The notes under the pieces: generated by a model
What the model was told of the DNA's origin: nothing
The model's database searches: none
Seen by the model: only the letters and a program-made list of their open reading frames with translations
Assembly: GCA_002887195.1 (NCBI GenBank)
Contig: PJAB01000228.1
Location: 1-33,255, forward strand
Source of the DNA: Chrysochromulina parva
Taxonomy: Eukaryota > Haptophyta > Prymnesiales > Chrysochromulinaceae
Reading direction: 5' to 3'
Length of the DNA stretch: 33,255 bases
Shown here: positions 25,293 through 33,255 of the stretch, one piece after another
How positions within the stretch are numbered: the first letter of the stretch is position 1
How the letters are laid out: every line of letters starts with the position of its first letter
Program-made: the position numbers and the translations under genes

Positions 25293-26913
25293 ATGCTTCT
25301 CTCCCGCGACACCAGCCATACGCCTACGCCTACAGACGGAAGCCTGTCACGGACGGTCAGCTTCGCCGCACCCACATTTGCGGTCCTAAGAGGCCTCGTC
25401 GAGGTGCAGACGACGCCGCTGCTCGGCGTGGGTGCCTTCGGCTCGGTGTACTATGCTGTGCTGGTGGAGGGCGCGCGCGCGGTGGCGCTCAAGGCCATCT
25501 CCAAGGAGCGCACGCGGGCCGCCGCGCAGCGTGGGGGGGCGCAGCAGAGCGCGCAGGAACTCCTGTACGGCGAGGCGAAGCTGCTCGAAGAGCTCGCTGC
25601 CACCAAGCACCGCAACATGCTGCGCTTCCACGGCTGGTGGCAGGACGAGGGCTTCGTGTACGTGGCGCAGCAGCTGTGCATGGGTGGCGAGCTACCGGAG
25701 TGGCTCTCGCGGCAGCCCGCGTACTCGGAGACCGTCGCCGCCAAGGTGATGTATGATCTACTGCAGGCGCTCACCCACTGCCACGGCCTGGGTGTGGTGC
25801 ACCGTGATATCAAACCGCAGAATCTGCTCTTTTCGTCAGCAGCGCCCGACGCGTACCTCAAGCTGGCTGACTGGGGCCTCGCCGCGCGCTGGCGCCCCTC
25901 GGACGCCCCGCTGGCCGAGTTCTGCGGCACGCTCGACTTCGTGTCGCCCGAGATGCTCGAGGGAGCGTACACTGCGACGACGGACGTGTGGGCGGCGGGC
26001 GTGCTGCTCCATCTGCTCCTGTGCGGGCGCAACCCGTTCCGCGGCCCCTCATCCGCCGCCACCGAGCATCGGTGCGTGCCGCTCGATGCACCTCGCTGCC
26101 CGGCCGGGGCGCCTCGCGTCGGCCGTGATGCCTCGCCTCTCCTCGGCCTCCTCGCACCTACATCGCACGTTCCTCGCACGTTCATCGCACGTTCCTCGCG
26201 TCACTCCACGCTGTCTGCTTCCCTCCCTCATGGCGCCGCACCTTGTCCCAGCGCCCAGCCTGCTCACACGCTCCCCCTGCCCCCCTCTCGCCCGTACTCC
26301 CCTTCGCGCCCGTGCCTCCGCGCGTGCAGCATCCGCACCGCCGCCTCGCTCCAACTCGAGAAGAACGAGGCTCTGCAGGGTGTCTCCGACAGCGCGCGCG
26401 CCTCGCTGCGTGCGCTGCTCGAGCCGAGCGTGAGGGCGCGCCCGGTCGCCAAGGAGGCTCTGCGCTTGCCGTGGCTCAAGATGCGCAACGCAGGCGTGGA
26501 GGCGCCCATGCTCCGTGCCGTCATCCCGGCAGAGATCCAACGGCTCTGTGACCAGCTCGACCACAATGGCGGCGTCTCACCCTCCAACTCGGATAGGTCG
26601 GGTGGGTCGGCGCCCGACACGCCGGCGTCGGGAGCAGAAGAGAGCTCCGACGATGGCGAGGTGGTGGCGGCGCAGTTATCGTTCGAAAAAAAGGGCAGCA
26701 CGGGCAACCAGCTCGCACAGATTCAAATCATGCCGCGCCGAGAGGTCAACAGCACGCTCGCCGCCGGCGCCTCGCGCATGCTGCGGGACGCCCTACACGC
26801 CGTGCCCAACGCCCTCATCGCGCGCCGTGCGGAGCGACCCTCGCCCAGCAGCACGCGCATCGCCGCCCCTGCTTCCGACACGGTTGTGGAGCCCGCCGCG
26901 CCGATGCCGCCGC

Positions 26914-26961
<48 letters not shown>

Positions 26962-29900
26962 TCGTCTCGCCCGAGTCGGTGCAGCTGCGCTGGCTCCAGC
27001 AGATGGAAGGCCCTGCGGAGGAGGACGCTCCCTCCGATGAGTACGACTCGCCCATGCTCAAGAGCAAGGTGCTTGCTGGGCGAGTCGCCGTCGCCGCCGC
27101 CGCAGCGCTCGCACCGGCCGCCGACGCGAGAGGCAAAAAGCCGCCGCCGCTGACGCTCACGTCCGCCCAGGTGTGGACGGCGCTGCCGCAGCTCTATGAC
27201 TTGCTCGGAGGCGATAAGGGTGTCCTCGTCGCCAAGCGTGCTAAGCCGATCGCCATCTACCATCACCACCTGCCCCTTGCCATCTACCAGCCACGCCAGC
27301 TGTGGGTCTCTCTGGAGGAGATCTGCCTGTACTACGCACCGCTCGCCAAGATTGCGCGCCGAGCGCGCTGGCGAGCCGACGGCGGAGTCGCGCGCACGCC
27401 GCCCGGCGCGCGCACGCGCAGCCTCGTGCGCTCGCCGCGCGCACTCTCGTCCTGCGAGCCGTCCACCGCGACGGCCGAGGAGTCCTGGGACGCCCACAAC
27501 GACGCCCCGATCGCCTCCGGTCGTGGGTGGCCGGCTGAAGGTGGCATCACCTTGCCAACGCCGTTCGGCACGCCCGAACAGACGCCCCCTTCCACCCCGG
27601 GGAACAAGGCCGCCGTCGGTGCGAATGAGGCGGCTCTTGTACGCCTTGACCTACGCAAGTGCAAGCGCATCCCGCTATCGGAGATCTTGTCGGTGCGGCT
27701 CACCGGCGAGGCAACCCTTGTGCTCCAGTGCCGCAAGCGCGTCTACTCGTTTCGATTTCCGAAAGCGCAGCGCGCGACCGCGACGCAGCTGGCGGCGGTG
27801 CTGCAGCCGACGCTGCTGCTCAACGACTCAGATGCCCCGTCCTCCGCCCCAGCGACGCCCAGTAGCCGCGTCAGCAGCCCTGTCGCCGCCCGTCCAGCGC
27901 GCGAGCAGCAGCAGGGGCTGCAGCAGGCAGTAGGGCCACTCTCGAGCACGGCAGAGCAGAGGGATGCGCGGGCGCCTCGCTCGCCTCGCTCGCCTCGCTC
28001 GCTCACAGGCGCGCTCATAGGCTCGCCTCGATCGGTAGCAGGCCTCGATCGGGCGTTGCCCAAGACAGCGCCCGCCGAGTTGGCCGACGCGCCCAATACA
28101 GCGCCCGCCGGTGCGCCCGCTCAGGCGCCCGCGGAGGCGGCCCCAGCGGCGCGCGCCTTGCGCAAGGCGCGGCCGTTTTGGGAGCTCCAACAAGAACGGC
28201 AGGAGCTCAAGCGACAGCAGGAGAAGGAGCAGGAGGAGAAAGAGCAGCAGGAACCAGCCAGTGCTGCTGGGCAGCCTGCTGGGCAGCCTGCTGGGCAGCC
28301 TGCTGGGCAGCCTGCTGGGCAGCCTGCTGGGCAGCCTGCTGGGCCGCCGGCCAGTGCTGCTGAGGAGCCGAGCGCGCTAGCAGCGCTCGCGGCGGCAGTG
28401 GATGAGCAACCGCTGATGCTACCGCAGCCGTCGCCGCCGCGCCTATCGTTCCCCGAACCGCCGTCATCGCCGCGCCCCGAACCGCAGTCGCCGCCGCGTC
28501 TTGCCTTCCCCGAACCGAGCGCCGTCCGTCATAAATCCCCCGGCCCTCGTTCCGCGAGTGCCGTGCCAGTGCTAGAGCAGCCGCAGTCGCCGCCGCCGCG
28601 CCTCTCGCTGCCGCCCGACCAGCCGACGTGCCGGCCCTCGCTCCAACTCGACTCCCCACGGAGCGATGAGAAAGCAGCCGTTTGGGAGGTTGAGGAGCTG
28701 CTCAGGAAGGCGCGAGGCGCACTCAGTGGGGGCGCAGGCACGAGGTACACCGCCGCGCCTGCGCCACGGCCACCGGCGCTGGACGCAATGGACGCTCCGC
28801 CACCCACGCTGCCGCACGCGCTGCCGCACGCGCTACCACCCGCGCTGCCGCCCGCCCACTCGCAAGAGCGCTCGCTCATGCCCAGGGCAGGCGCGGGCGC
28901 AACGGACGCGAGCGCGAGGGAGCTTCCTTTCGGTCCCTCGCGTCCACCCGATCTCGCCACCCGAGCTCAGCGAGATCTCAGCGAGATCTCGCGTCCACCC
29001 GATCTCGCTGAGCTCACTCGCGACGTTGAGCGTCGCCTTCGGGATCCGATGCCGCGGCTCATGACGCGTCATAGCAAGCGAGGTGCCTTTGAACTCTCGA
29101 CCGTGAATATTCACAGCAGCTCCGCAGCAGATGACGTCCCTCCGGTGCCGCCCGCCCGCCGCCGCCCCGATGCCCGTCCCTCACACTCATCCATCACCTC
29201 CCCCTCTTCCGCCGCCGCCGCCGCCGCGAGTGCCTTGGCCGCGGTACAGGCCGCCGCGCAAGCCACATCGCAATCACCGCCACCGCCCATCGAGCCTGTG
29301 ACGCTCGACCCTGCCGAGCAGTGGCGCCGGCGTGCAATCGAGGCGCTCGGAGCGCCGTCGCGGTTCTCGAGCTCCCAGGCCCAGGGCGCAGTCGTGGCTG
29401 GCAGTCGGCCGCTCAGTCCGCGCACAAGCCGTGAAGAGGTGGGGGAGGGCTTCGCGGCGGCGACGCCGCCGCTCCATAGGAGCTCGAGCAGTAGCAGTGG
29501 GGAGGGCTCGAGCTCGCAGTGGAGATGGCTTGGAGATGGCTCGAGCTCACCACGCTCGCCATCTGTGGGGAATTCGACCGCTGGAGCTTCGACAACGAGC
29601 GTCGCGCGCGAGATGTTGATTGACTGGGAGCGTGTACGAGGTGACACGTCCCAGCAGAAGTCGGTGCGCGACATGGTGCGAGTCCTCTCCTCGGCGATCT
29701 CGACGGCGGGCAGCGCACCCGCGATCTCGACGGCGGGCAGCGCACCCGCGATCTCGACGGCGGGCAGCGCACCCGACGGCGTGGTACGATTGGTGCCCTT
29801 GCGCCGGCGTTCGTTCGAGAGGCAGGAGGAGGAGCCTAAGCCGGAGCCGCCGTCGCGACGTCGCATCTCCGCGGAAGGACTGAGCCGGCAGATCTCGATC

Positions 29901-30224
29901 TCGCAGAGCCAGGTTGACTCGCAGAGCCAGATCTCGATCTCGCAGAGCCAGGCGTGCGCCGCGCCAAGCGCCGCCGCGGGCACGGGCGAGGGCGGTCAGA
30001 CGGCCGCGCCCGATGAGACGAGCACCTCGGGCGTGACCGCGTCGAGCAGCCCGACCCTGAGCATGCTCCGGCAGCGTGCCTCGCATACCTTTGGCTCGGG
30101 CAGCTCAAGCTCGATCGTCACGGTCACACCTCAGGTACCGGGACCGAGAGCGGTGCTCGGCCTCGGGCCGCGCAACGACTCATCTCTCTCTTTTGACTCA
30201 ACCTCATTCACTTCCGTTGAGTGA
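25293..30224 (+). CDS. Giant Ser/Thr kinase with PH-like region and long disordered tail
   Basis: The first in-frame ATG is at 25293; the ORF encodes 1643 residues, or 1557 if the probable intron 26072-26329 is removed. Kinase motifs: LLGVGAFGSVYYAV (43-56), VALKAIS (Lys67), HRDIKPQNLLF (170-180), LADWGLAARW (191-200), CGTLDFVSPEML (211-222), DVWAAGVLLHLLLCG (231-245). The activation loop starts DWG rather than DFG, a change also known in active kinases such as CK2. Subdomain XI resumes only after the suspected intron (LEKNEALQGVSDSARASLRALLEPSVRARP...LRLPWL), strongly supporting it. A PH-like region may lie in 27180-27830 (RQLWVSLEEICLYYAPL ... LDLRKCKRIPLSEILSVRL...VYSFRF), split by a loop. 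The rest is disordered: poly-Pro, Gln/Glu coils, and tandem repeats. I cannot assign a named kinase subfamily. Confidence 0.8.
26072..26329 (+). other. Probable 258-bp intron without stop codons in the giant kinase
   Basis: The donor is CG|GTGCGTG and the acceptor CGTGCAG|CATCC. Its length is a multiple of three and it has no in-frame stop, so the ORF reads through it. It interrupts the kinase fold between GRNPFRGPSSAATEH and the LEKNEALQ helix with Cys/His/Pro-rich text unlike a kinase. At 26161-26200 it carries a ~10-11-bp tandem repeat, TCGCACGTTC. Splicing would leave EHRIRTAASLQLEKNEAL. Confidence 0.7.
28260..28345 (+). repeat. 12-bp tandem repeat encoding GQPA
   Basis: About seven copies of GGGCAGCCTGCT encode (GQPA)n in the kinase tail. 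Copy number can change in frame, so this is a candidate polymorphic site. Just upstream is a Gln/Glu-rich coil (ELKRQQEKEQEEKEQQE). Confidence 0.88.
29696..29776 (+). repeat. 27-bp tandem repeat encoding AISTAGSAP
   Basis: Three copies of a 27-bp unit encode AISTAGSAP in the kinase tail. Shortly after, ISISQSQ is also duplicated. These are in-frame, recently expanded low-complexity sequences. Confidence 0.85.
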
Positions 30225-30939
30225 GATAGTGTCCGGTCGTCGGAGTCGCACTGGCGCTACTGCTCACCGCGTGCCCACCGTGCACACCGCCGTTTGTGCT
30301 CTGTGGGATTTCTCTGCCGTAACAGTAGCCGTAACACGTCAGCCGTTACAGCTGAACATCGCATGTAGTATCGTATGCATGCCGTACTTGGGTTGGTTCC
30401 CTTCTTGTCGAAGAATACGCGTACTGGCGACTCACGCACACAGCACGCTCTGTATGCCTGGGAACCCCGGCCCTCGCGACGTCTTGCGCCACGTGCGCTG
30501 TGTACGTTTTCAATTGTACGTTTTACGGCTTACCGCTGCCGTGCGGCTCCTGCCTGTTGGCATGTCGTTTACTTACTTACTTCAAGTAAGTAAGTAAACA
30601 ACGCCAACCGGCAGCGCACACGTGGCGAGGGGGTCACCCCCAGGCATACAAAGCGTGTACGGTGTTCAACAACACGGGAGTTGAAGCTGATGAAAGCCAT
30701 CAGTCAACCCACGGTTGCGGCTCGAGAGCTGCGGGGTTACACAGGTGCCCCTCTCGCCCGCTCTCGTAATCGCGCGCTCCATTGCATGCGCTCTCTCTCC
30801 CTTTCCTGTCTCTGCCTATACTTGAGCTGTGCGCTCGAGTACGAGAGTCTTTGACCCAAAGGGGTTATGGGGAGATAGTCTTTCTGGATTCTCACACTAT
30901 CCCCACCACCTGATTTTGAACTGAGGGAGAGTGCGAATC
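30225..30939. other. Convergent 715-bp gap holding a fold-back element
   Basis: This lies between the stops of the giant kinase (+) and the Trm11-like gene (-). No gene is supported. The main content is the long inverted repeat at 30444-30657. After it are two small hairpins: TTCAAC/GTTGAA near 30665-30685 and CTGATG/CATCAG near 30687-30703. Confidence 0.5.
30444..30657. repeat. 214-bp fold-back inverted repeat with a palindromic core
   Basis: The core at 30567-30599 has two perfect 16-bp arms (GTTTACTTACTTACTT and its complement) around one base. Moving outward, these arms pair in order: GTTGGC 30556-30561 with GCCAAC 30603-30608; CTGCC 30550-30554 with GGCAG 30610-30614; CGCCACGTG 30487-30495 with 30619-30627; TGTATGCCTGGG 30451-30462 with 30639-30650; CACGCT 30444-30449 with AGCGTG 30652-30657. 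The left arm has an extra ~50-base loop. It resembles a fold-back or MITE-like element; no transposase is present, and target duplications were not identified. Confidence 0.8.
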
Positions 30940-32328
30940 CTAGAATGATGTCTCGCCGGCCGTGGCCCCATCGTCGACGCGCTCCAGGCAGCAGAGCCAA
31001 CGCACAAATGCACCGCCACCCATCAAGGCGGTTGGCACGCCGTGGAAGTCGGCACGTCGCGAGCGGCGCGTCGCGAAGCGCTGCTTACGCCCATGCACCA
31101 GGCGCAGGTGCGGCCGCTGCGCGGATGGCAGCCGCTTCTCGAGCAAGGCCTCGAGGGAGAGCGACACATCGTCGCCGCGGGCAGGGACGAAGAGGACTAA
31201 GCGGCCGCCCGGCGCGAGCACCACCTCAGCGAGCTCGAGCACAGCGCCCGTGATCTCGTCGGAAGGTTCGGCCGAGGAAGAGCGCTCGGCGACCACCTCG
31301 CCCTCACGCAGCACGGGTGCACGCATGCCATACGGAGGGTCGCATAGGATCGCATCGTACGTCGTCGGCGGCGTCAACGCTCCAAGGGCGCGTTTCGTCA
31401 GCACGTCGCCCTCGAGCAGCTGCGGCGCGGGCAGCCCGTGCCTCGCAAACTCCGCAGCGGCTCCTTGGAAGGCGGCCGCGTCGCAGTCCACGCCGACCAG
31501 CTCCGTCGCGCCGAGCGCCGCCGCCGCTAGCAGCAGCCCACACGAACCAGCCGTTGGGTCGAGAACCGTCAGAGAGCCCCGCCCGACCCTCGGTGATAAT
31601 CTCGGCCCTACCCTCGCGAGGTTGGCCATCACGAAGGCGATCTCCGGCTCCATGGCCGTCGGGCCGCGCCCGAGCCGATCTTTGAGGGCATACTGGCCCA
31701 ACCAGCCCGTGTAGGAGCGGCGGCCCGTCGCCAGCCCAGGAGCACTCATACCGGCCGCGGGGCCAGTGGCGAGCCGCCATCCAAAGTGAACTCGGCCGCT
31801 GCGCCCCTCGCGCACGAGCACCCAAGGCTGAGTGCGCTCGCCATGAGAAAGAGCCGGTGCAGCTGCACAGCCAACCGCAGCAGCACCGGCGCGCCACGCA
31901 TCAAGCATCTCGTCACGACAAGCGCGACGCAGGTCGGGCAGCGATAGGTCCACAACATCGACAGCCGCAGGAAGCAAGCCGAGCTCCCGCCTCGCAGCAG
32001 CACCGGCACCAGCAGCATCGTCAGCAGAAGCGACGATGCAGTAAGCGCCATGCGCAAGGATGGCACGGCCTACTGCCTGCTGCAACGTGCGCTCGCAGAC
32101 GTTCTGAGCCCAGAAAGCCTGAGGATCCTCATCTTCCACTTGAAGCTCGGCTGGACTGAGTGTGCAACCGGCGGCAAGCGCACAGAGCTCGAGCCGGGGA
32201 AGATCATAATTCGTCTCTGGCCCGAACCCGTACGTGTGCCTTGAGCGTGCGCGAAACACGACCAATAGGTTTCGTGGCGCTGTCGGCGCGGCAAAAGCGT
32301 CGGAGGCTGCCACAGCGAGACCGAGCAT
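30940..32328 (-). CDS. TRMT11: Trm11-like tRNA (guanine-N2) methyltransferase
   Basis: A 462-residue, single-exon protein. The N-terminal part (LLVVFRARSRHTYGFGPETNYDLPRLELCALAAG, NVCERTLQQAVGRAILAHGAYCIVA) fits the RNA-binding N-terminal region of Trm11. Then SYTGWLGQYALKDRLGRGPTAMEPEIAFVMANLA leads into a Rossmann methyltransferase: SAM motif I VLDPTAGSCGLLLAA (255-269), the acidic strand LVGVDCD, and catalytic YDAILCDPPYGMRAP (324-338; DPPYG motif). The known enzyme, with the partner Trm112, makes m2G at position 10 of tRNA. The length matches the family. GSCGLLL replaces the usual GTGSLL, a mild change. The first residues are hydrophobic and could be a short organelle-targeting signal. 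A related THUMP-family methyltransferase is the main alternative. Confidence 0.85.
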   Translation of the reverse strand: MLGLAVAASDAFAAPTAPRNLLVVFRARSRHTYGFGPETNYDLPRLELCALAAGCTLSPAELQVEDEDPQAFWAQNVCERTLQQAVGRAILAHGAYCIVASADDAAGAGAAARRELGLLPAAVDVVDLSLPDLRRACRDEMLDAWRAGAAAVGCAAAPALSHGERTQPWVLVREGRSGRVHFGWRLATGPAAGMSAPGLATGRRSYTGWLGQYALKDRLGRGPTAMEPEIAFVMANLARVGPRLSPRVGRGSLTVLDPTAGSCGLLLAAAALGATELVGVDCDAAAFQGAAAEFARHGLPAPQLLEGDVLTKRALGALTPPTTYDAILCDPPYGMRAPVLREGEVVAERSSSAEPSDEITGAVLELAEVVLAPGGRLVLFVPARGDDVSLSLEALLEKRLPSAQRPHLRLVHGRKQRFATRRSRRADFHGVPTALMGGGAFVRWLCCLERVDDGATAGETSF

Positions 32329-33037
32329 TCTTTGCCCTGTACTCTCCGTCGCGTTGACGCGCGTGGCGGGCGGGCGACGCGACCCGGCGAGGAAGGAGAG
32401 CGTAGCCGCTTACTCCGACATTAACTCCCCAGGTGTGAATAGATCAGTCGGTGTAGATCAGTCCGAAACTACCCCTCGACTCCCCGGCTGTTAACGCGCT
32501 GGCTCTTTTATCGTGAAACAAAAAGCGGGTCCGTGCGGCCCCTCAAAAAATGAATATTTTGGGGGCCGCACGAAAGCCTTGTAGGAAGAGTAACTACTTG
32601 AGTAGTAGTGAGTAGCCTTAGACGTCGCACGCGGAGTCGTGCGCAGAGAGTGTTCTAGACAAACAACCCCCGACTCACGCCTGGGAAACACGCGCTTGCG
32701 GGAAATGATCGCGATTCCTCAGAAGAAGTTCGCGCCCGATTAGGCAATCGGGGCGCGGTGCCTGGGTGCCTCGCTCCGGGGGCAACAAAGGGGCTAGGGC
32801 CACACTCAGGGGGCACACACTGACACGTGACGGAAAGGACCGTCCAGCGGGCTAACAGCGGGCAGGGCCCGGTCACGGCCGAGCGGGTCGCATTCGATTC
32901 GCCTGAACTGGTGAAGCCTAACTAAGCATTTCCTTCGGACGCGACTCCAAGGCGAAACCGCGTTTTGGCTTCGCAAGTCCCCTGATTAACGAAGCACCAG
33001 TTTCCCGAAACGAAACTTCGGAACCCCAATTTCACGC
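32329..33037. other. Divergent 709-bp gap with a strong hairpin
   Basis: This lies between the Trm11-like start (-) and the secreted-protein start (+). No gene is supported. It contains the inverted repeat at 32532-32572. GGTGTGAATAG at 32432-32442 partly resembles the upstream element of other genes but is 104 or more bases from the Trm11-like ATG. Confidence 0.45.
32532..32572. repeat. Hairpin with 11-bp GC stem and AT-rich tip
   Basis: CGTGCGGCCCC (32532-32542) pairs with GGGGCCGCACG (32562-32572), and inside it CAAAA pairs with TTTTG. The minus strand of the interior reads ATATTCATTTTTTGAGGGG, almost the same as 4669-4687. It may be a small dispersed element or a transcription-linked structure. 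Confidence 0.8.
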
Positions 33038-33255
33038 ATGGAAGCTCCTGGAATGCGCACGCTCCTCGCCCTGGTGCTCGTGGCGCGCAGCCACGCGTAC
33101 CTGCGATCTGCGACAGCATGCACGGGCAACCAGGTCATTGCGACCGAGTCGGAATGCCAGACTGCGGCGCTAGCCCTCAACGTGTACGGCTACAACACTG
33201 GCGCGAACCCCGGCGCGGAATGGCCTGCAGGCTGCTTCTTTCACGGCACGACCGC
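33038..33255 (+). CDS. Secreted Cys-containing protein, 5' part
   Basis: The frame is open from the ATG at 33038 to the window edge. MEAPGMRTLLALVLVARSHAYL is a good signal peptide (a second ATG at 33053 would give MRTLLALVLVARSHA). The mature part, TACTGNQVIATESECQTAALALNVYGY ... WPAGCFFHG, matches a short extracellular pattern I recall from many marine protist proteins: C...I-x-T-E-x-E-C-x-x-A-A..L......P-x-G-C-[YF]. Such units are usually repeated along the protein. Function unknown; the rest lies outside the window. Confidence 0.75.
   Translation, partial: MEAPGMRTLLALVLVARSHAYLRSATACTGNQVIATESECQTAALALNVYGYNTGANPGAEWPAGCFFHGTT

Noticed and set aside
28207..28659. Minus-strand ORF with AAQQ repeats
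   Set aside because: Antisense of the (GQPA)n repeat in the giant kinase.

Overview
This looks like nuclear DNA of a GC-rich, flagellated, single-celled alga. A haptophyte is my best guess; no rRNA, organelle or marker gene settles it. The support is GT-AG introns that restore reading frames exactly, long GC-rich ORFs with low-complexity and homopolymeric tracts, a cilium-tip protein (CEP104), NEK-type and other eukaryotic kinases, a VHL/PUB/ZZ protein, a PIF1 helicase, a Trm11-type tRNA methyltransferase, and secreted or membrane proteins of the kind seen in marine protists. No operon, CRISPR array, phage gene, transposase or reverse transcriptase was seen. All functions rest on motifs read by eye.

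Layout. 1-1116 (+): 3' part of a proline-rich single-pass membrane protein with an intron of decamer repeats. 1289-2368 (+): glycosyltransferase-like protein with a frame-shifting 32-bp duplication near its 3' end. 2495-4474 (+): NEK-like kinase ending in a GYF_2-like domain. 4767-5768 (+): VHL-beta-like + PUB + ZZ protein. 6234-7180 (-): three-exon RING-variant protein. 7617-10649 (-): CEP104. 10834-13107 (-): ADP-ribosyltransferase-like protein. 13386-15407 (-): two-exon SGNH hydrolase-like protein, divergent from 15451-16974 (+), a two-exon sulfotransferase-like protein. 17233-18765 (-): DUF1769 protein. 19149-19844 (-): fibronectin-III membrane protein. 20442-20993 (+): GlcG/HbpS-like protein. 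21944-25120 (-): PIF1 helicase with a C-terminal PBZ zinc finger, divergent from 25293-30224 (+), a giant kinase. 30444-30657: long fold-back repeat. 30940-32328 (-): Trm11-like methyltransferase. 33038-end (+): start of a secreted Cys-containing protein.

How the genes relate. There is no single pathway. A flagellar theme links the NEK-like kinase and CEP104 (animal CEP104 is reported to bind NEK1). A surface or glycan theme links the SGNH protein, sulfotransferase, glycosyltransferase-like protein, FN3 protein and the two membrane or secreted proteins at the window edges. The SGNH and sulfotransferase genes are head to head with 43 bp between their chosen ATGs.

The most unusual signals are: (i) three introns built from one family of 10-bp tandem repeats, always in the same sense relative to transcription, with a branch-point-like CTGAT in each unit, plus a fourth intron with another ~10-11-bp repeat; (ii) a 19-bp direct repeat starting exactly at both splice junctions of the first intron, suggesting how that intron arose; (iii) a GGTGTGAACG / CGTTCACA element about 60-77 bp upstream of four start codons; (iv) domain fusions: PIF1-PBZ, NEK-GYF_2 and VHL-PUB-ZZ; (v) a 214-bp fold-back element and a small hairpin motif found in two distant gaps.
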